DNA of 64,000 bases from an uncultured Paludibaculum sp. (GTDB taxonomy: Bacteria; Acidobacteriota; Terriglobia; Bryobacterales; Bryobacteraceae), in the NCBI RefSeq assembly GCF_963665245.1, contig NZ_OY762267.1:1178001-1242000 (forward strand), written 5' to 3'. Shown in pieces: positions 32,999-43,089 of this stretch. The position numbers and the translations under genes are program-made. How positions within the stretch are numbered: the stretch's first letter is position 1; every line of letters starts with the position of its first letter. Below the pieces are notes generated by a model, which did no database searches, was not told the DNA's origin, and saw only the letters and a program-made list of their open reading frames with translations.

Positions 32999-35900
32999 TC
33001 AGCCCATCTCACCCAATACGGCGCGCACCTTGACCGCGAGTTGCTCGGGACTGAAGGGTTTCTGAATGAAGTCTTCCAGCGAGCCCAGTTGGCGATGCTC
33101 CGAGATGGCCGCCCCGCTGTAACCCGACATGTACAGCCGTTGCATCCTCGGATATAGCGCCTGCAGGCATTTGGCCAACTCCACGCCGCCCATCTCGGGC
33201 ATCACGACATCGGTGAGAAGAAGATCGATCTGGTCCGGGCAGTTCCGGGCGATCTCCATGGCCTCTTTCGCGCTCGATGCACCAATCACCTGGTACCCGT
33301 AGGAACTCAAGACCTGAACGGCAAAGTCCCTCACCGCAGGCTGATCCTCCACGACAAGCACTCTCTCATAGCCGGTCGGCGCCAGGCCTTGCGCGGCCGG
33401 CAATGCTCCGGGTGATGGCGAGGCCAAGGCAGGCAGGAAGATCTCGAAGGTGGTGCCGGTCCCCGGCTCGCTCGTCACCTCGATGAAGCCGTCCGATTGC
33501 GACACGACACCCTGCACCGTGGATAGCCCCAGCCCCGTGCCTTTACCCACCTCCTTGGTGGTGAAGAATGGCTCGAAAATCCGCATGCGGGTCGCCTCGT
33601 CCATGCCGTGGCCGGTATCGCTCACCGCCATCCGGACGAAGCGCCCCGCGCGAGCGTCCAGACGCTCGGCCGAAGGCGGCTCATGGCAATCCACGACGGA
33701 AATCTCGATGGAGAGCACTCCGCCGGCAGGCATCGCGTCGCGGGCGTTCACGGCCAGGTTCATCACTACTTGCTCAATCTGGTGCAGATCGGCCCGCACG
33801 ACGGCAGCGCCCGCGAAGGGCGTCACCCGCACCTCCACGTCTTCGCCCACCAGACGCGTCAACATCGGATGGAGCGTGAGTACAACACGGTTCAGGTTCA
33901 ACGCCTGCAGATGCATCATCTGCTTGCGGCTGAATGCCAGCAACTGGCGGGTCAGGCTGGCTGCGCGTTCGCCTGCCGCGTAGATCTGCTCGACGTGCTT
34001 CCGCAACGAGCTGTCAGAGGGTATGGTGGCCAGCATCAGTTGGCTATAACCATTGATCACCGTGAGTTGGTTGTTGAAGTCGTGCGCCACTCCGCCGGCC
34101 AACCGCCCCACCGACTCCATCTTCTGGGCCTGCATCAGGCGCGCTTCGGCCTGTTTGCGCTCGGTAATGTCGCGGCTGACGCCTAGAACCCTGCAAACCT
34201 GCCCCTGTGTGTTCATGAGCAGTGTCGTGACAACTTCCGTATCCACCACCTCGCCGTCCGGACGTACCAGCTCCAGCTCGTCCGAAGCGTGCACTGCGGT
34301 CAGGTCGCCGGCCTCGACAGCCGCGATGCGGGCCTTCACATTGCGAGCGGCAACTTCATACGACCGCGGGCTCAGCACCTTTCGCACGGGTCTGCTCAAC
34401 AGCTCTTCTATCGTCGTCCCGCCGTACCGGAGACCCGATGGGCTGACGTACGTGAAGCGCTGGGCCTTTAGGTCATAGAGCCAGATAATATCGCCGGTGT
34501 TCTCCGAAATCATCCGGTAGCGCTCTTCGTTGTCGCGCAGCGCCGCCTGAACGGTTCTCTGTTCTATGGCAATGGCCAAACTGGCCGCCATCCGTTCCAG
34601 AAACGGAATCATTCTCTCGGCGATCCGGTCCGGCCGCGTATCACCGAGTTGGATCAGCCCTAACGTCCGTCCGCCGAAGCGCAGCGGGATGAGCGCAGTC
34701 GATTGAAATGCCTGTAACGGACAGTCGGGCCGCAAGACGGCCGACCGCGCAACACCATCCTGCTGGAGAAGCACGGCTGCGGAGTGATTCGACCAGAAGG
34801 CGCCGTCCGCGCTGAAGTTACGGCGCACACAGGGCAAGACGTTATCTGACGATCGCCCAGCGAGCACCATCCCACAGAGGCAGCTTTGATGCACTTCCGC
34901 CGGCTCCCGATTCATCCCGTCTCGCGGGCACATCCAGAGTTCCGGCAGCCCCAGAGCATAACGATACGGAAACAGGTCCTCGTCCCCAAGGCGAATCGCG
35001 GCTGACTGCACGCCCGTGATCGAACACAGGTGGTCGGTCACGCTGCGCAGGAGCTCATCGAGGTCGGTCGCCGTGTTCAACAGGCGCAGAAACGCAACCG
35101 CCTGTTCCTGGTCCCACTCGTTTTGCTTGCGCTCACTAATGTCCTGGATCGTGCCGATCATCTGGAGCGGCTCGCCACCGGGGCCAAACTGAACTTCGCC
35201 CTGCCCATGCACCCAGACAACTCGCCCGTCACTCGGCCGGACCACCGGGTACTCCAGGTCAAACCGGCCCTTGTGTGCCAAAACGTGATTGAGAAAGTGC
35301 GCCCTGGCGACCTCCACGAAGTCCGGGTGGACCAGGCCGAGCCATCCATCAACACTCCGCTGGAAGTTCGCGTCGATCCCGAAGATTCGATCGAGTACCT
35401 CGGAGCTTGTCCAGCGGTCCGCCGGTATGTTCAGAACGTAGCTGCCGAGTCCTGCAATCTCCTGCGTGTCCCGCAGCAGCTTGTCGTTCTCTCGCAGCGT
35501 CGCCTCTGCCTGTTGGCGCTTCGTGGTGTCATGCAGCATCATGGCCAGCCGGCCGCCGCTGACGCGGAATAGCTGAATCTCGATGAACCGTTCCGGCCTC
35601 GGAAGGCTCGCCTGAAGACTGGCCGGCTCGCCAGTCCGCAACACCGCGGCACCCGCTTCAACCAGTTCCCGGTCAAACCAGGGAAAGATCTCCTTCGCCA
35701 TCCTGCCGGCAATGCGATCGGCTGGCAATCCAACGAGCCGTGTCAGGGCAGGATTGACCTCCACGAGGCGAAAATCCACCGCAAGACCTTGATCGTCCAG
35801 TGCGGGCTCCAGGACGGAAAACCCATCCAGCATCTGGTCGAACAGTAGACTGTGAAGCTCTTCCAGTTCCTCGAATGCCGTCTTGTCGATCAGGAATCCC

Positions 35901-36262
35901 TCCAGCCCCAGCACCACACCGTCCTGCACCACCGGATTGGCCGCGAACGTGTGGTGCCCCACTCGCCCATCCGCCATGCGTCGCGTGAAGTGGCTGGCCG
36001 CCACTGACTGCCCGGACAGCACCCGCTTCACAACTTCATTTGCATCCGCCAGGTCATCGCCCACCTGCGTCAGGCTGAAGTGCCGGCCAATCACACTCGA
36101 CGCGTCGGAAAAACCATGCATGCGGAGCCATGCGCCGTTGACCCAGACGAACTTGCCATCCCGATCGATCAGAAAGTAGCCGGCCTGGGAGTCGGCGACA
36201 GCCCTCCGGAACTGCTCGTCCCGTGCTGAGAGTGGATACCGGCTTCGGTCCGAAAGGTTCAC
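32999..36262 (-). CDS. Multi-PAS/GAF hybrid sensor histidine kinase with C-terminal receiver
   Basis: Start set at GTG 36262 because GAGGAG lies six bases upstream; an ATG nine codons earlier has no such site. About 1087 residues. PAS domains at roughly 10-130, 135-255, 270-385 and a GAF domain at 395-570 (FLRLLNTATDLDELLRSVTDHL... ), then another PAS around 580-705 (YRMISENTGDIIWLYDLKAQ). HisKA follows with the phosphorylated His in GGVAHDFNNQL near residue 727, HATPase with NARDAM near 840, DTGHG near 882 and GKGTGLGL near 907, and a receiver with the phosphate-accepting Asp in LLLTDVVMPEMGG near 1018. No membrane segment is seen, so the kinase senses cytoplasmic signals. No output regulator is adjacent. 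Confidence 0.94.
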   Translation of the reverse strand: MNLSDRSRYPLSARDEQFRRAVADSQAGYFLIDRDGKFVWVNGAWLRMHGFSDASSVIGRHFSLTQVGDDLADANEVVKRVLSGQSVAASHFTRRMADGRVGHHTFAANPVVQDGVVLGLEGFLIDKTAFEELEELHSLLFDQMLDGFSVLEPALDDQGLAVDFRLVEVNPALTRLVGLPADRIAGRMAKEIFPWFDRELVEAGAAVLRTGEPASLQASLPRPERFIEIQLFRVSGGRLAMMLHDTTKRQQAEATLRENDKLLRDTQEIAGLGSYVLNIPADRWTSSEVLDRIFGIDANFQRSVDGWLGLVHPDFVEVARAHFLNHVLAHKGRFDLEYPVVRPSDGRVVWVHGQGEVQFGPGGEPLQMIGTIQDISERKQNEWDQEQAVAFLRLLNTATDLDELLRSVTDHLCSITGVQSAAIRLGDEDLFPYRYALGLPELWMCPRDGMNREPAEVHQSCLCGMVLAGRSSDNVLPCVRRNFSADGAFWSNHSAAVLLQQDGVARSAVLRPDCPLQAFQSTALIPLRFGGRTLGLIQLGDTRPDRIAERMIPFLERMAASLAIAIEQRTVQAALRDNEERYRMISENTGDIIWLYDLKAQRFTYVSPSGLRYGGTTIEELLSRPVRKVLSPRSYEVAARNVKARIAAVEAGDLTAVHASDELELVRPDGEVVDTEVVTTLLMNTQGQVCRVLGVSRDITERKQAEARLMQAQKMESVGRLAGGVAHDFNNQLTVINGYSQLMLATIPSDSSLRKHVEQIYAAGERAASLTRQLLAFSRKQMMHLQALNLNRVVLTLHPMLTRLVGEDVEVRVTPFAGAAVVRADLHQIEQVVMNLAVNARDAMPAGGVLSIEISVVDCHEPPSAERLDARAGRFVRMAVSDTGHGMDEATRMRIFEPFFTTKEVGKGTGLGLSTVQGVVSQSDGFIEVTSEPGTGTTFEIFLPALASPSPGALPAAQGLAPTGYERVLVVEDQPAVRDFAVQVLSSYGYQVIGASSAKEAMEIARNCPDQIDLLLTDVVMPEMGGVELAKCLQALYPRMQRLYMSGYSGAAISEHRQLGSLEDFIQKPFSPEQLAVKVRAVLGEMG

Positions 36263-36423
36263 GCTGGACTCCTCACTCCAGTCCCCCATCTGGCATGATC
36301 GGTGCTATCAGACACCCAGCCGGAATAGCCCTGGCAAATTCCTCAATGTCCCATAACCTAACACGAAGCCTGCACTCCCACCATGAGGCATTTGTTAATC
36401 TCTCAAGCGCGGCGCCGACGCCT

Positions 36424-37737
36424 CTACTGCAGGAATTCAGAGACGACCCGGCCCTTCGCATCGGGCAGCTTGACGCCCAGCAGGTTGGCGATGGTCGAGG
36501 CGACATCGAGATTGCGAATCCGATCGATCGTCACGCCCTTCTTGATTCCATAGCCGGAGGCGATGCAGATGGCATCCATGTCCTCTTCGGAGTTCAGGAA
36601 GCCGTGGCTGCCACCGATTTGCGGCACTTCCGTGGAGGCTGCGCCGCCGGGCGTGTTCGTGAAGGCGTAGCCGTCTCGGGCCGCCGCGACCAGGTCGGCC
36701 ATTTGCGGATCCTTGGCGGGATCGGGGAAGCCCAATGACGGAAACTCCTTAGGCCCGGCGACCTGTGTCACGCCTTCGACACCCGCGATGGCTTCGCGGA
36801 CCTTGGGCGCCAGTTCCGCGGCGCGGGCCGGATCGAGATAAATCATGGCCGTACCGCCTTCCGGAATCACCTGCACGCCGGAGGAGATGCCCGCCGCGGC
36901 GAGCGCCGGCAGCAGGCGGATCTGCTTGCTGTATTTCTTGAAGCCGTGATCGGAGACGACGATTACCGTGGTGCGATCGGTCATGCCCGCGCTACGGATG
37001 GCTTCGAGGATGCGCGCCACCTGGCCGTCCAGGAACGCGATGGCCGCTGTGCCGGCCAGGGTCTTCGGTCCATAGGTGTGGTGCGTGGAGTCCAGGCTCA
37101 GCATGTGGAACAGCATCAGGTTGGGCTTGTGCTCGCGGATGATGTAGCTCGCGGCGTCGGCCCAGATCTGGTCGCGGCGGAAGATGTTTGTCTGCCGGAA
37201 CTGCTCGACCTCCTGGGCGGTGACGAGGCCTTTCGCGATCATCTCTTTTTCCACCACGCCGTCGACGGAAGGCACTTCCTCAAAGGCCCAAGTAATGGTC
37301 TTTGCCTTGTGGATGGCGACCCAATCGACCTGCGCGGTGGTGAGACCGGCCTTCTGGGCCTGGTCATAGACCGTGACGGCGTGGACCATCTTCTCCTTCT
37401 CGATCCAGGGCTCCACTTTGTGAACCGGCGGCGTACCGGAGGCGGTCAGAGTCCCGTTGTAGAAGAGGCCGTGTTCGCCAGGAAGGACTCCGGTGACGAT
37501 GGAGGTGTGGTTGGGCCAGGTAACGCTGGGATTCACCGTGGTCATGCGTTTGGCCCAGGCGCCTTCGCCGATCAGCTTGCGCAGCGTGGGGGCGGGCAAT
37601 TTCGGATCGTCAAAGGCATAGGCCGGAAAACCGTCGAGGCTGATGACGACAACCATACGGTTTTTCGCGGGTACGGGGGTTTGGGCGGGTAGCGGACCCA
37701 GGGCCGCGAGGAGGGTCAGGAGAAGAGGGAGTTTCAT
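36424..37737 (-). CDS. Secreted nucleotide pyrophosphatase/phosphodiesterase (alkaline phosphatase superfamily)
   Basis: 437 residues with signal peptide (LLLTLLAALGPLPAQ). The alkaline phosphatase superfamily core is visible: metal-binding VVVISLDGFPAY (D35), nucleophile Thr73 in NPSVTWPNHTSIVTG, LDSTHHTYGP and VSDHGFKKY for further metal ligands, and GGSHGFLN near 385. This pattern is that of NPP-type phosphodiesterases (COG1524), which cleave nucleotides, phosphodiesters or lipid head groups outside the cytoplasm. It lies downstream of the GH51 gene on the same strand (90 bp), and may be cotranscribed with it, giving a small set of exported hydrolases. Confidence 0.93.
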   Translation of the reverse strand: MKLPLLLTLLAALGPLPAQTPVPAKNRMVVVISLDGFPAYAFDDPKLPAPTLRKLIGEGAWAKRMTTVNPSVTWPNHTSIVTGVLPGEHGLFYNGTLTASGTPPVHKVEPWIEKEKMVHAVTVYDQAQKAGLTTAQVDWVAIHKAKTITWAFEEVPSVDGVVEKEMIAKGLVTAQEVEQFRQTNIFRRDQIWADAASYIIREHKPNLMLFHMLSLDSTHHTYGPKTLAGTAAIAFLDGQVARILEAIRSAGMTDRTTVIVVSDHGFKKYSKQIRLLPALAAAGISSGVQVIPEGGTAMIYLDPARAAELAPKVREAIAGVEGVTQVAGPKEFPSLGFPDPAKDPQMADLVAAARDGYAFTNTPGGAASTEVPQIGGSHGFLNSEEDMDAICIASGYGIKKGVTIDRIRNLDVASTIANLLGVKLPDAKGRVVSEFLQ

Positions 37738-37827
37738 GGGATGAAAGGTGCAGTTCCGAGGGGATTCACTGCCCTTCGGAACCGCTTCTGATTACACCAG
37801 ATTTGCCACCCCGCCCGGGCTTGCGGC

Positions 37828-39435
37828 TCAGGCGATTCTTAATTCGATGGAGACTACCGACTGTTTCGGTAGTGTGACTTCCACACTGCCGCCTCTCACC
37901 GTGACGGGCAAGGCCGCAGGCTTCACTTCGTCTGGGCGGTCAAAAGTGTTGTGGGCCGCCTTGTCGGGGTGGGTGAGCACGGTGGCCCGGGCTTCGGAGG
38001 CCGAGCCGGCGGTGAGGCGGATGCGGCAGGAGACCGAGTCGTCGAGCGATGGATTCGTGAGGGAGATCGACATCCGGCCGTCTTTCGTTGAGGCTGAGCC
38101 GGAGAGACCGGCCATGGTGGCCGTGCCATTGCGCGAGGGCACTTTGCGTTCGGGGGTCCGGATGTTGAGTTGGGCCAACCGGCCGCCCATGTGGCCGCGA
38201 TACATCTCGAAGACGTGATAGACGGGGGTGCGGGCGTAGCGGTCCCCCTGCGCCAGGAACAGGGAGTGCAGGCAGTTGATGGTCTGCGCGACGTTGGCCA
38301 TGGCGATCTTGCCGGCTTGTCGGTTGAAGACATCAAAGGAGACCGCCGTGTGCAGGGCATCGCGCAGGGTGAGAGGCTGGCTGAGCAGGTGGTTGGGCGC
38401 CGTTTCTTCTCCTGGTGGATACCAGACGCCCCATTCGTCGACGATCAGTTTCGTGTGGTGGGCCTTGTCGTAGGCGCCCATCGCGGCCCAGTGCTTCTCG
38501 ATGACCTCTTCCGTGCGCAGGCCTTCGCGAATGACGTCGTACCAGCCGGCGGCGTCGAAGCGGCCGACTTTCTCTTTGGTGTTCCGGAAGTCGGTGTAGA
38601 AGTGGAGGGAGTAGCCGTCGACCTTGGCCCGGTGCTGCGGCAGCATGTTCTCGAAGAAGCCGGTGGTCCAGCCGAGGTCCATGTCCTTGGAGTGTCCGCG
38701 CGGACCGACAGCGACGAGGTAAGGCTTCGGTTCGTATACAGGAAACTGCGTGATGAATCGGCGATAGAGGGTGGCGTACTCGCCGGGGTTCATCATGCCG
38801 CCGCAGCCCCAGGATTCGTTGCCGACGCCCCACCATTTCACGCCGAAGGGGGCCTTGTCGCCGTTGGCGGCACGCTCGGAGGCGAGAGAGACGGTGCCGA
38901 CGGGCGCATTGCAGTAGAGGACCCAGTCGTGGAATTCCTTGGGGGAACCCGAGCCGACGTTGGCGGCGAGGTAGGGCTCGGCGCCCGTGAGGCGGCAGAG
39001 GCGCATGAACTCGTGGATGCCGAACTCGTTGGTCTCGGTGTGGTCGAGGCCGGGCGGCAGGCTGGCCTGCCAGTAGTTGTAGGTACGGGGGCGGGCGGAG
39101 GCCGAACCGATGCCGTCGCGCCAGTGGTAGCCGTCCGCGAAGCAGCCGCCGGGCCAGCGGAGGTTGGGGACGGCGATGCGTTTCATGTCCTCGACGAACT
39201 TCAGCCGGATGCCATCGATGTTGGGGATCTTCGAATTGCGGCCCACCCAGATGCCGTCGTAGATGACGGTGCCCAGGTGTTCGATGAAGTGGCCATAGAT
39301 GTGGGGGCTGATGGTCTCGCCGTCGGCCCGAGGGGTGATCTCGATGTCGGCATCGGCCGCCAGGGCCGGGCGCACCGCGGCGGCGAAGCCCGCCACGGCT
39401 CCGGCCGCTGTTCGAAGTAAAGTGCGTCGCTGCAT
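37828..39435 (-). CDS. GH51 alpha-L-arabinofuranosidase, Tat-exported
   Basis: Start ATG 39435 (MQRRTLLRTAAGAVAGFAAA) gives a twin-arginine-like leader; two in-frame ATGs lie a little upstream. 535 residues. GH51 landmarks: PHIYGHFIEHLGTVIYDGIW near 45-63, LRWPGGCFADGYHWRDGIG, the acid/base glutamate in VGNESWGCGG and the nucleophile glutamate in VDEWGVWYPPG, plus a C-terminal beta domain. The enzyme releases terminal arabinofuranose from arabinan or arabinoxylan in the periplasm. It is divergent from the A/B array (first promoter at 39534), with the two facing apart across about 100 bp. Confidence 0.95.
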   Translation of the reverse strand: MQRRTLLRTAAGAVAGFAAAVRPALAADADIEITPRADGETISPHIYGHFIEHLGTVIYDGIWVGRNSKIPNIDGIRLKFVEDMKRIAVPNLRWPGGCFADGYHWRDGIGSASARPRTYNYWQASLPPGLDHTETNEFGIHEFMRLCRLTGAEPYLAANVGSGSPKEFHDWVLYCNAPVGTVSLASERAANGDKAPFGVKWWGVGNESWGCGGMMNPGEYATLYRRFITQFPVYEPKPYLVAVGPRGHSKDMDLGWTTGFFENMLPQHRAKVDGYSLHFYTDFRNTKEKVGRFDAAGWYDVIREGLRTEEVIEKHWAAMGAYDKAHHTKLIVDEWGVWYPPGEETAPNHLLSQPLTLRDALHTAVSFDVFNRQAGKIAMANVAQTINCLHSLFLAQGDRYARTPVYHVFEMYRGHMGGRLAQLNIRTPERKVPSRNGTATMAGLSGSASTKDGRMSISLTNPSLDDSVSCRIRLTAGSASEARATVLTHPDKAAHNTFDRPDEVKPAALPVTVRGGSVEVTLPKQSVVSIELRIA

Positions 39436-39533
39436 CCCATACGTCATATCACCAATTGGGTTGCCCATCGGGCGGGCGATGTTGCGGGGGATGATTCATG
39501 CAACATAGTTGGAACCCCGCGGCGGCCTGCCGG

Positions 39534-39542
39534 TGTCATAGT
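39534..39542 (+). promoter_or_regulatory. Extended -10 promoter of cassette 1
   Basis: TGTCATAGT is an extended -10 (TGn plus CATAGT). No -35 at normal spacing. The predicted transcript would start about 7 bases before ATG 39556, nearly leaderless. Confidence 0.55.
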
Positions 39543-39555
39543 AAATGTTTAGAAA

Positions 39556-41241
39556 ATGCAGCCGGACTGCGTCCGAATATTCAGGTTTTGTTCCATATTG
39601 ACGGCGGTTATCCTGGCAGCCGGGATAGCCGGCGCCCAACCGGAGAGGAACAGCTCGATCGCGGGGCGCGTGCTGAACGAGACCACCGGAGCTCCGGTGC
39701 GGCGCGCGACAGTGATCATCGTGATGGAGGGTCGCGAGGACGTAATGGGCACGGCTCCTACCGACGGCGATGGACGGTTCCTACTGAGAGCCTTGCCGCC
39801 GGGCCGCTATACCATAGGCGCCTTCAAGACCGGGTATGCGGCCGTGGACTATGGAGCGCGCCGGCCGGGCGGTCCCGGACAGGTGATCGCAGTCGGGGCG
39901 GATGAGAACAAATCCGGGCTGATCATCCGGCTGCCGCAACTTTCGGCGATAGCCGGGTCAGTGATGGCGGTCGGAGGCGCACCGTCATCGGGCGCCTATG
40001 TGCAGGCGTTCCGGCGGGCGTTTCCCCGCGGTAAGCCGGACTGGATTTTCGCCGGCGGGGCCAACACCGACGATCAAGGTCACTACCGCATATTCCACCT
40101 GATGCCCGGACAGTACATTGTGGCCGCTCGGCACAACCAGAACTGGCCGCCGAGAATGATGACGCCCGGAGGAGCCGCCGAGACGGAGCAGCGGTCGATC
40201 CCTGTGCTGACCTACCATCCCGCCACGATGATCGACGCGGAGGCGCGCGCGTTCGAACTGAAGCCCGGCTCGGAAATGACGGACGTGGATGTCGCCATCC
40301 AGGAGATGGCTCCAGTGCGACTGAGCGTCCAGGTTCAGGTTCCTCCGGAACTGGAGCAGAAATTTGTGGCATCGAACGGCGGCACACTCTCTCCGCACAT
40401 GTACTTACCGGTCTGGCTGCAGCGTGTGGGATCCTCGACGGGCGGGCAGCCGCTGCCCATGAGCGCGGGCAGCGAACAAAGGTACCAGGCGCAGGCGCTG
40501 CTTCCGGGCCGCTATGTTCTCTCGAGTGTGACGGAGGCCGAGGGGAAGCGCTATTCAGCGCGGCAGGAGATCTCTATTACCGGCGGGTCGGTCGAAGTGG
40601 CGCTCAGGCTGACACCATGCATCAACCTGGCAGGCCATGTGAGGCTGACGGGACCGAACGCAGGCCCGGTGTCGAGCATGACCGTGGGGCTGGTGTCCGG
40701 GGAGAACGCACCGACGGCGCTGGAGAGCGCGAAGGTGCAGGCCGACGGATCGTACGTATTGAAGGGCGTGCCGCCGGGCTTGTGGGACATCGTAGTCGAG
40801 CCGATCCCCAAGGGCGGCTATCTGAAGTCGATGATGCTGGGCAAGATGGACGTCCTGACGAAGGATATGTTCATCACGCCGGAGACGCGCGAGCCGCTCG
40901 ACATCGTGGTGAGTACACGTGGAGCGGAAGTGCGCGGCCGCGTGGAAGAGGGGTTTGCCACGACCATACTCGCGGCGCCTCAGGGCGAACTGGCTAGTGT
41001 CCTCAGCTTCTACGCGGTTTCAGGAGTCGACGAAAATGGCGGCTTCGAGTTTCGCGCGCTCACGCCCGGTGTTTACCGGATATACGCCTTCGAGGAGATG
41101 GCCCCGCAGGCTTGGCTCGATCCTGAATTCCTGAAGAATTATCCCGAGAGCGGGACGCTGGTGGAGTTGGGCGAAGGCCGCGCTCCGGACATGAAGGTCA
41201 AGGCGATCCCGGGATCCGGCAGTGCGAGGAAGGGGCGCTGA
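39556..41241 (+). CDS. Cassette 1 A protein: secreted multi-domain beta-sandwich protein
   Basis: 561 residues from ATG 39556 (MQPDCVRIFRF...). A signal peptide ending in IAGA is followed by QPERNSSIAGRVLNETTGAPV, a carboxypeptidase-regulatory-like (transthyretin/CnaB type) domain that ends in PPGRYTIGAFKTGYAA and GADENKSGLIIRL. Two or three further domains of the same class follow, with repeated LxPGRYxxS turns (PGQYIVAAR, PGRYVLSS). The last domain reads VRGRVEEGFATTILAAPQGE... FEFRALTPGVYRIYAFEEMAPQAWLDPEFL. No enzyme site or anchor is seen. A possible disulfide cysteine is present only in the second position (PCINLAG); the partner is Arg. Function unknown; adhesion or ligand binding is likely from the fold. 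Confidence 0.9.
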   Translation: MQPDCVRIFRFCSILTAVILAAGIAGAQPERNSSIAGRVLNETTGAPVRRATVIIVMEGREDVMGTAPTDGDGRFLLRALPPGRYTIGAFKTGYAAVDYGARRPGGPGQVIAVGADENKSGLIIRLPQLSAIAGSVMAVGGAPSSGAYVQAFRRAFPRGKPDWIFAGGANTDDQGHYRIFHLMPGQYIVAARHNQNWPPRMMTPGGAAETEQRSIPVLTYHPATMIDAEARAFELKPGSEMTDVDVAIQEMAPVRLSVQVQVPPELEQKFVASNGGTLSPHMYLPVWLQRVGSSTGGQPLPMSAGSEQRYQAQALLPGRYVLSSVTEAEGKRYSARQEISITGGSVEVALRLTPCINLAGHVRLTGPNAGPVSSMTVGLVSGENAPTALESAKVQADGSYVLKGVPPGLWDIVVEPIPKGGYLKSMMLGKMDVLTKDMFITPETREPLDIVVSTRGAEVRGRVEEGFATTILAAPQGELASVLSFYAVSGVDENGGFEFRALTPGVYRIYAFEEMAPQAWLDPEFLKNYPESGTLVELGEGRAPDMKVKAIPGSGSARKGR

Positions 41242-41242
41242 A

Positions 41243-43009
41243 ATGCGGAGCCTCGCATTGGTCGCTATGAACTTCGTCCTGTGGGCAGGACCACAGCAGG
41301 ATCCATTCTTCCAGACCAACGGTCCGCGGCAGGCGCCGCAACTGCCGGGGTCCCTCAGCGGCCGGGTGGTCGACGCGGTCACCAGCGAACCGGTGCGCGA
41401 GGCGCATCTGATGCTGTACGGCGTTGGCGCGGGGGCGGGCGTGCGATCGGCCAGCGCTGACCCGTCGGGCCAGTTCTCGGCGAGCGAGCTTCCACCGGGC
41501 CAGTATTACGTGCAGGCGCTGCATCCCAACTATCCCGGGCCGCTGGGCCTGCCGCAAGGGGGCGTCACCGCGGAAGTCCTGCCAGGCAAGGAGACCAAGG
41601 GGCTCACGGTGGCCCTCTCGCCACCCGGCGTCGTCTCGGGCCGGGTTCTGGATGATGGCGGAGAGCCGCTGGCGAACTGCAGTCTGATGCTGATGCAGTC
41701 GCCGATGGGGCGGGTACCGGTACAGTCCGTGGCATTTGGGCAGTCCAACGACAAAGGGGAATTCCGCCTGGCCCCCGTGGCTCCGGACCGCTACGTGCTG
41801 CAGGCGAAGTGTCAGGAAGTGTTGCCGGCGGAGAACCTGTTGAGCATAGTGGGGCCCGAAGGGTTCGACCCGCGCGAAACGTGGCAGACGGCCTACTATC
41901 CCGACAGGCCAGAGGGCGGAGGCACCCCCGCCTTCGGCGTCACGGCCGGAGCCGAGGTGAAGGTCGAGTTCCATATGAAGCCCGTGGCGGTGAGCACGGT
42001 GACGGGTGTGGTGACGGCCGCGCCCGGCGTAAGTTGGACGAACCCGCCGATGCTCCAGCTTCTCGATGCCGAGGGAGGAGGAAGCGTCCAGCAGCCAGCC
42101 TCGGTCGCCATGGTCAGGGGCAACAATACCTTCCGCTTTACGATGGTGCCACCGGGCAGCTACCGGTTATCCGGCACCATTCAGGACGGAGTTCCGGACA
42201 ACGCGAGCACAGCGGAGATGCCTGTCAGCGTAGGGTCCGTGGCTCCTCCGCCATTGGCGGTTCAGTTTCAACCTTCGGTGACCATTACGGGCAAGGTGGA
42301 GGATCCGCGCGGTGAACAGGGAGGCCAGGAGGGTACCGAGGGCGTACGCATCGTCAGTGGCCCGGGCGGCCCCAGCCCTATGCCCAATGTGGCGCCGATC
42401 AAGGGATCCGTCACATTGACGCCCGTGGAGGGCATTAGCGCGCTGGGTCCGCGGGCCGGCGAAGTGAATGCCCAGGACGGGACATTCCGGGTCTCGGGCC
42501 TGACACCGGGCCGGTGGCGGGTACGCTATCAGTCGTATCGGGGGCCGGCCTGGGTGGAGAGCGTGCAGTATGGGGATGCTCCGGCACAGGATCAACAGAT
42601 CGAGGTGGGCCAGGGAGCGGCTGGCGTGTTGCGCCTGGTTCTCGGAGGCAAACCGCCTACGGTGAAGTTCGAACTAAAGGACCCGCCGTCGACGTCAGCC
42701 AGGAGCAATTGGATGGTCCAGGCGGTGCCGGTGGTGCGGGAGGGCGGCGGCAACCAAACGTTCGTCAGCAGCGGCCTGCCGGGCCAACCCAATGCGGCGA
42801 ACTCGCTCGCGCCCGGCCGCTATTATTTCCTCGCGCTGGAGCAGTCGTATGGCGGCATGGTGAATGAGCGGGCCCTGGAATTGCTGATCCGCCTGGTGGA
42901 ACCCACGGAAATCCTCCCCGGCGGCGAGCAGACGGTTGCCGTGAAGTGCCTGTCGCCGGCTGATGTGCAGCGCGTCGTAGCGGAGTTCCTGACTGGGGAA
43001 GCGAAGTAA
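41243..43009 (+). CDS. Cassette 1 B protein: secreted beta-sandwich protein
   Basis: 588 residues from ATG 41243, one base after the A1 stop, so translation is coupled. Signal peptide MRSLALVAMNFVLWAGPQ; then GSLSGRVVDAVTSEPVREA, the same type of domain as at the A N-terminus, with PPGQYYVQALHPNYPGPLGLPQGG. Further domains hold three cysteines conserved in all six B proteins: in EPLANCSL, KCQEVLPAEN and the C-terminal VKCLSPADV. Domain boundaries continue through VSTVTGVVTAAPGVSW and PPGSYRLSG to the end. Ligand and partner are unknown; the coupling to A1 suggests that both proteins work together outside the cell. Confidence 0.9.
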   Translation: MRSLALVAMNFVLWAGPQQDPFFQTNGPRQAPQLPGSLSGRVVDAVTSEPVREAHLMLYGVGAGAGVRSASADPSGQFSASELPPGQYYVQALHPNYPGPLGLPQGGVTAEVLPGKETKGLTVALSPPGVVSGRVLDDGGEPLANCSLMLMQSPMGRVPVQSVAFGQSNDKGEFRLAPVAPDRYVLQAKCQEVLPAENLLSIVGPEGFDPRETWQTAYYPDRPEGGGTPAFGVTAGAEVKVEFHMKPVAVSTVTGVVTAAPGVSWTNPPMLQLLDAEGGGSVQQPASVAMVRGNNTFRFTMVPPGSYRLSGTIQDGVPDNASTAEMPVSVGSVAPPPLAVQFQPSVTITGKVEDPRGEQGGQEGTEGVRIVSGPGGPSPMPNVAPIKGSVTLTPVEGISALGPRAGEVNAQDGTFRVSGLTPGRWRVRYQSYRGPAWVESVQYGDAPAQDQQIEVGQGAAGVLRLVLGGKPPTVKFELKDPPSTSARSNWMVQAVPVVREGGGNQTFVSSGLPGQPNAANSLAPGRYYFLALEQSYGGMVNERALELLIRLVEPTEILPGGEQTVAVKCLSPADVQRVVAEFLTGEAK

Positions 43010-43067
43010 ATGCAGGATGACCGGCCGGAATTCCGAGCCTACCCCCCTTCCCCAATTGCGCGACCGG

Positions 43068-43076
43068 TGTCATAGT
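43068..43076 (+). promoter_or_regulatory. Extended -10 promoter of cassette 2
   Basis: TGTCATAGT, identical to cassette 1 and followed by the same AAATG. ATG 43090 lies 13 bases after the -10 box, predicting a leader of about 7 bases. Confidence 0.55.
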
Positions 43077-43089
43077 AAATGCGAAGGAA

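Noticed and set aside
38170..39420. 416-codon plus-strand open frame opposite the GH51 gene
   Set aside because: Antisense shadow with Val/Gly/Ala-biased translation; the GH51 frame has catalytic motifs and a leader.
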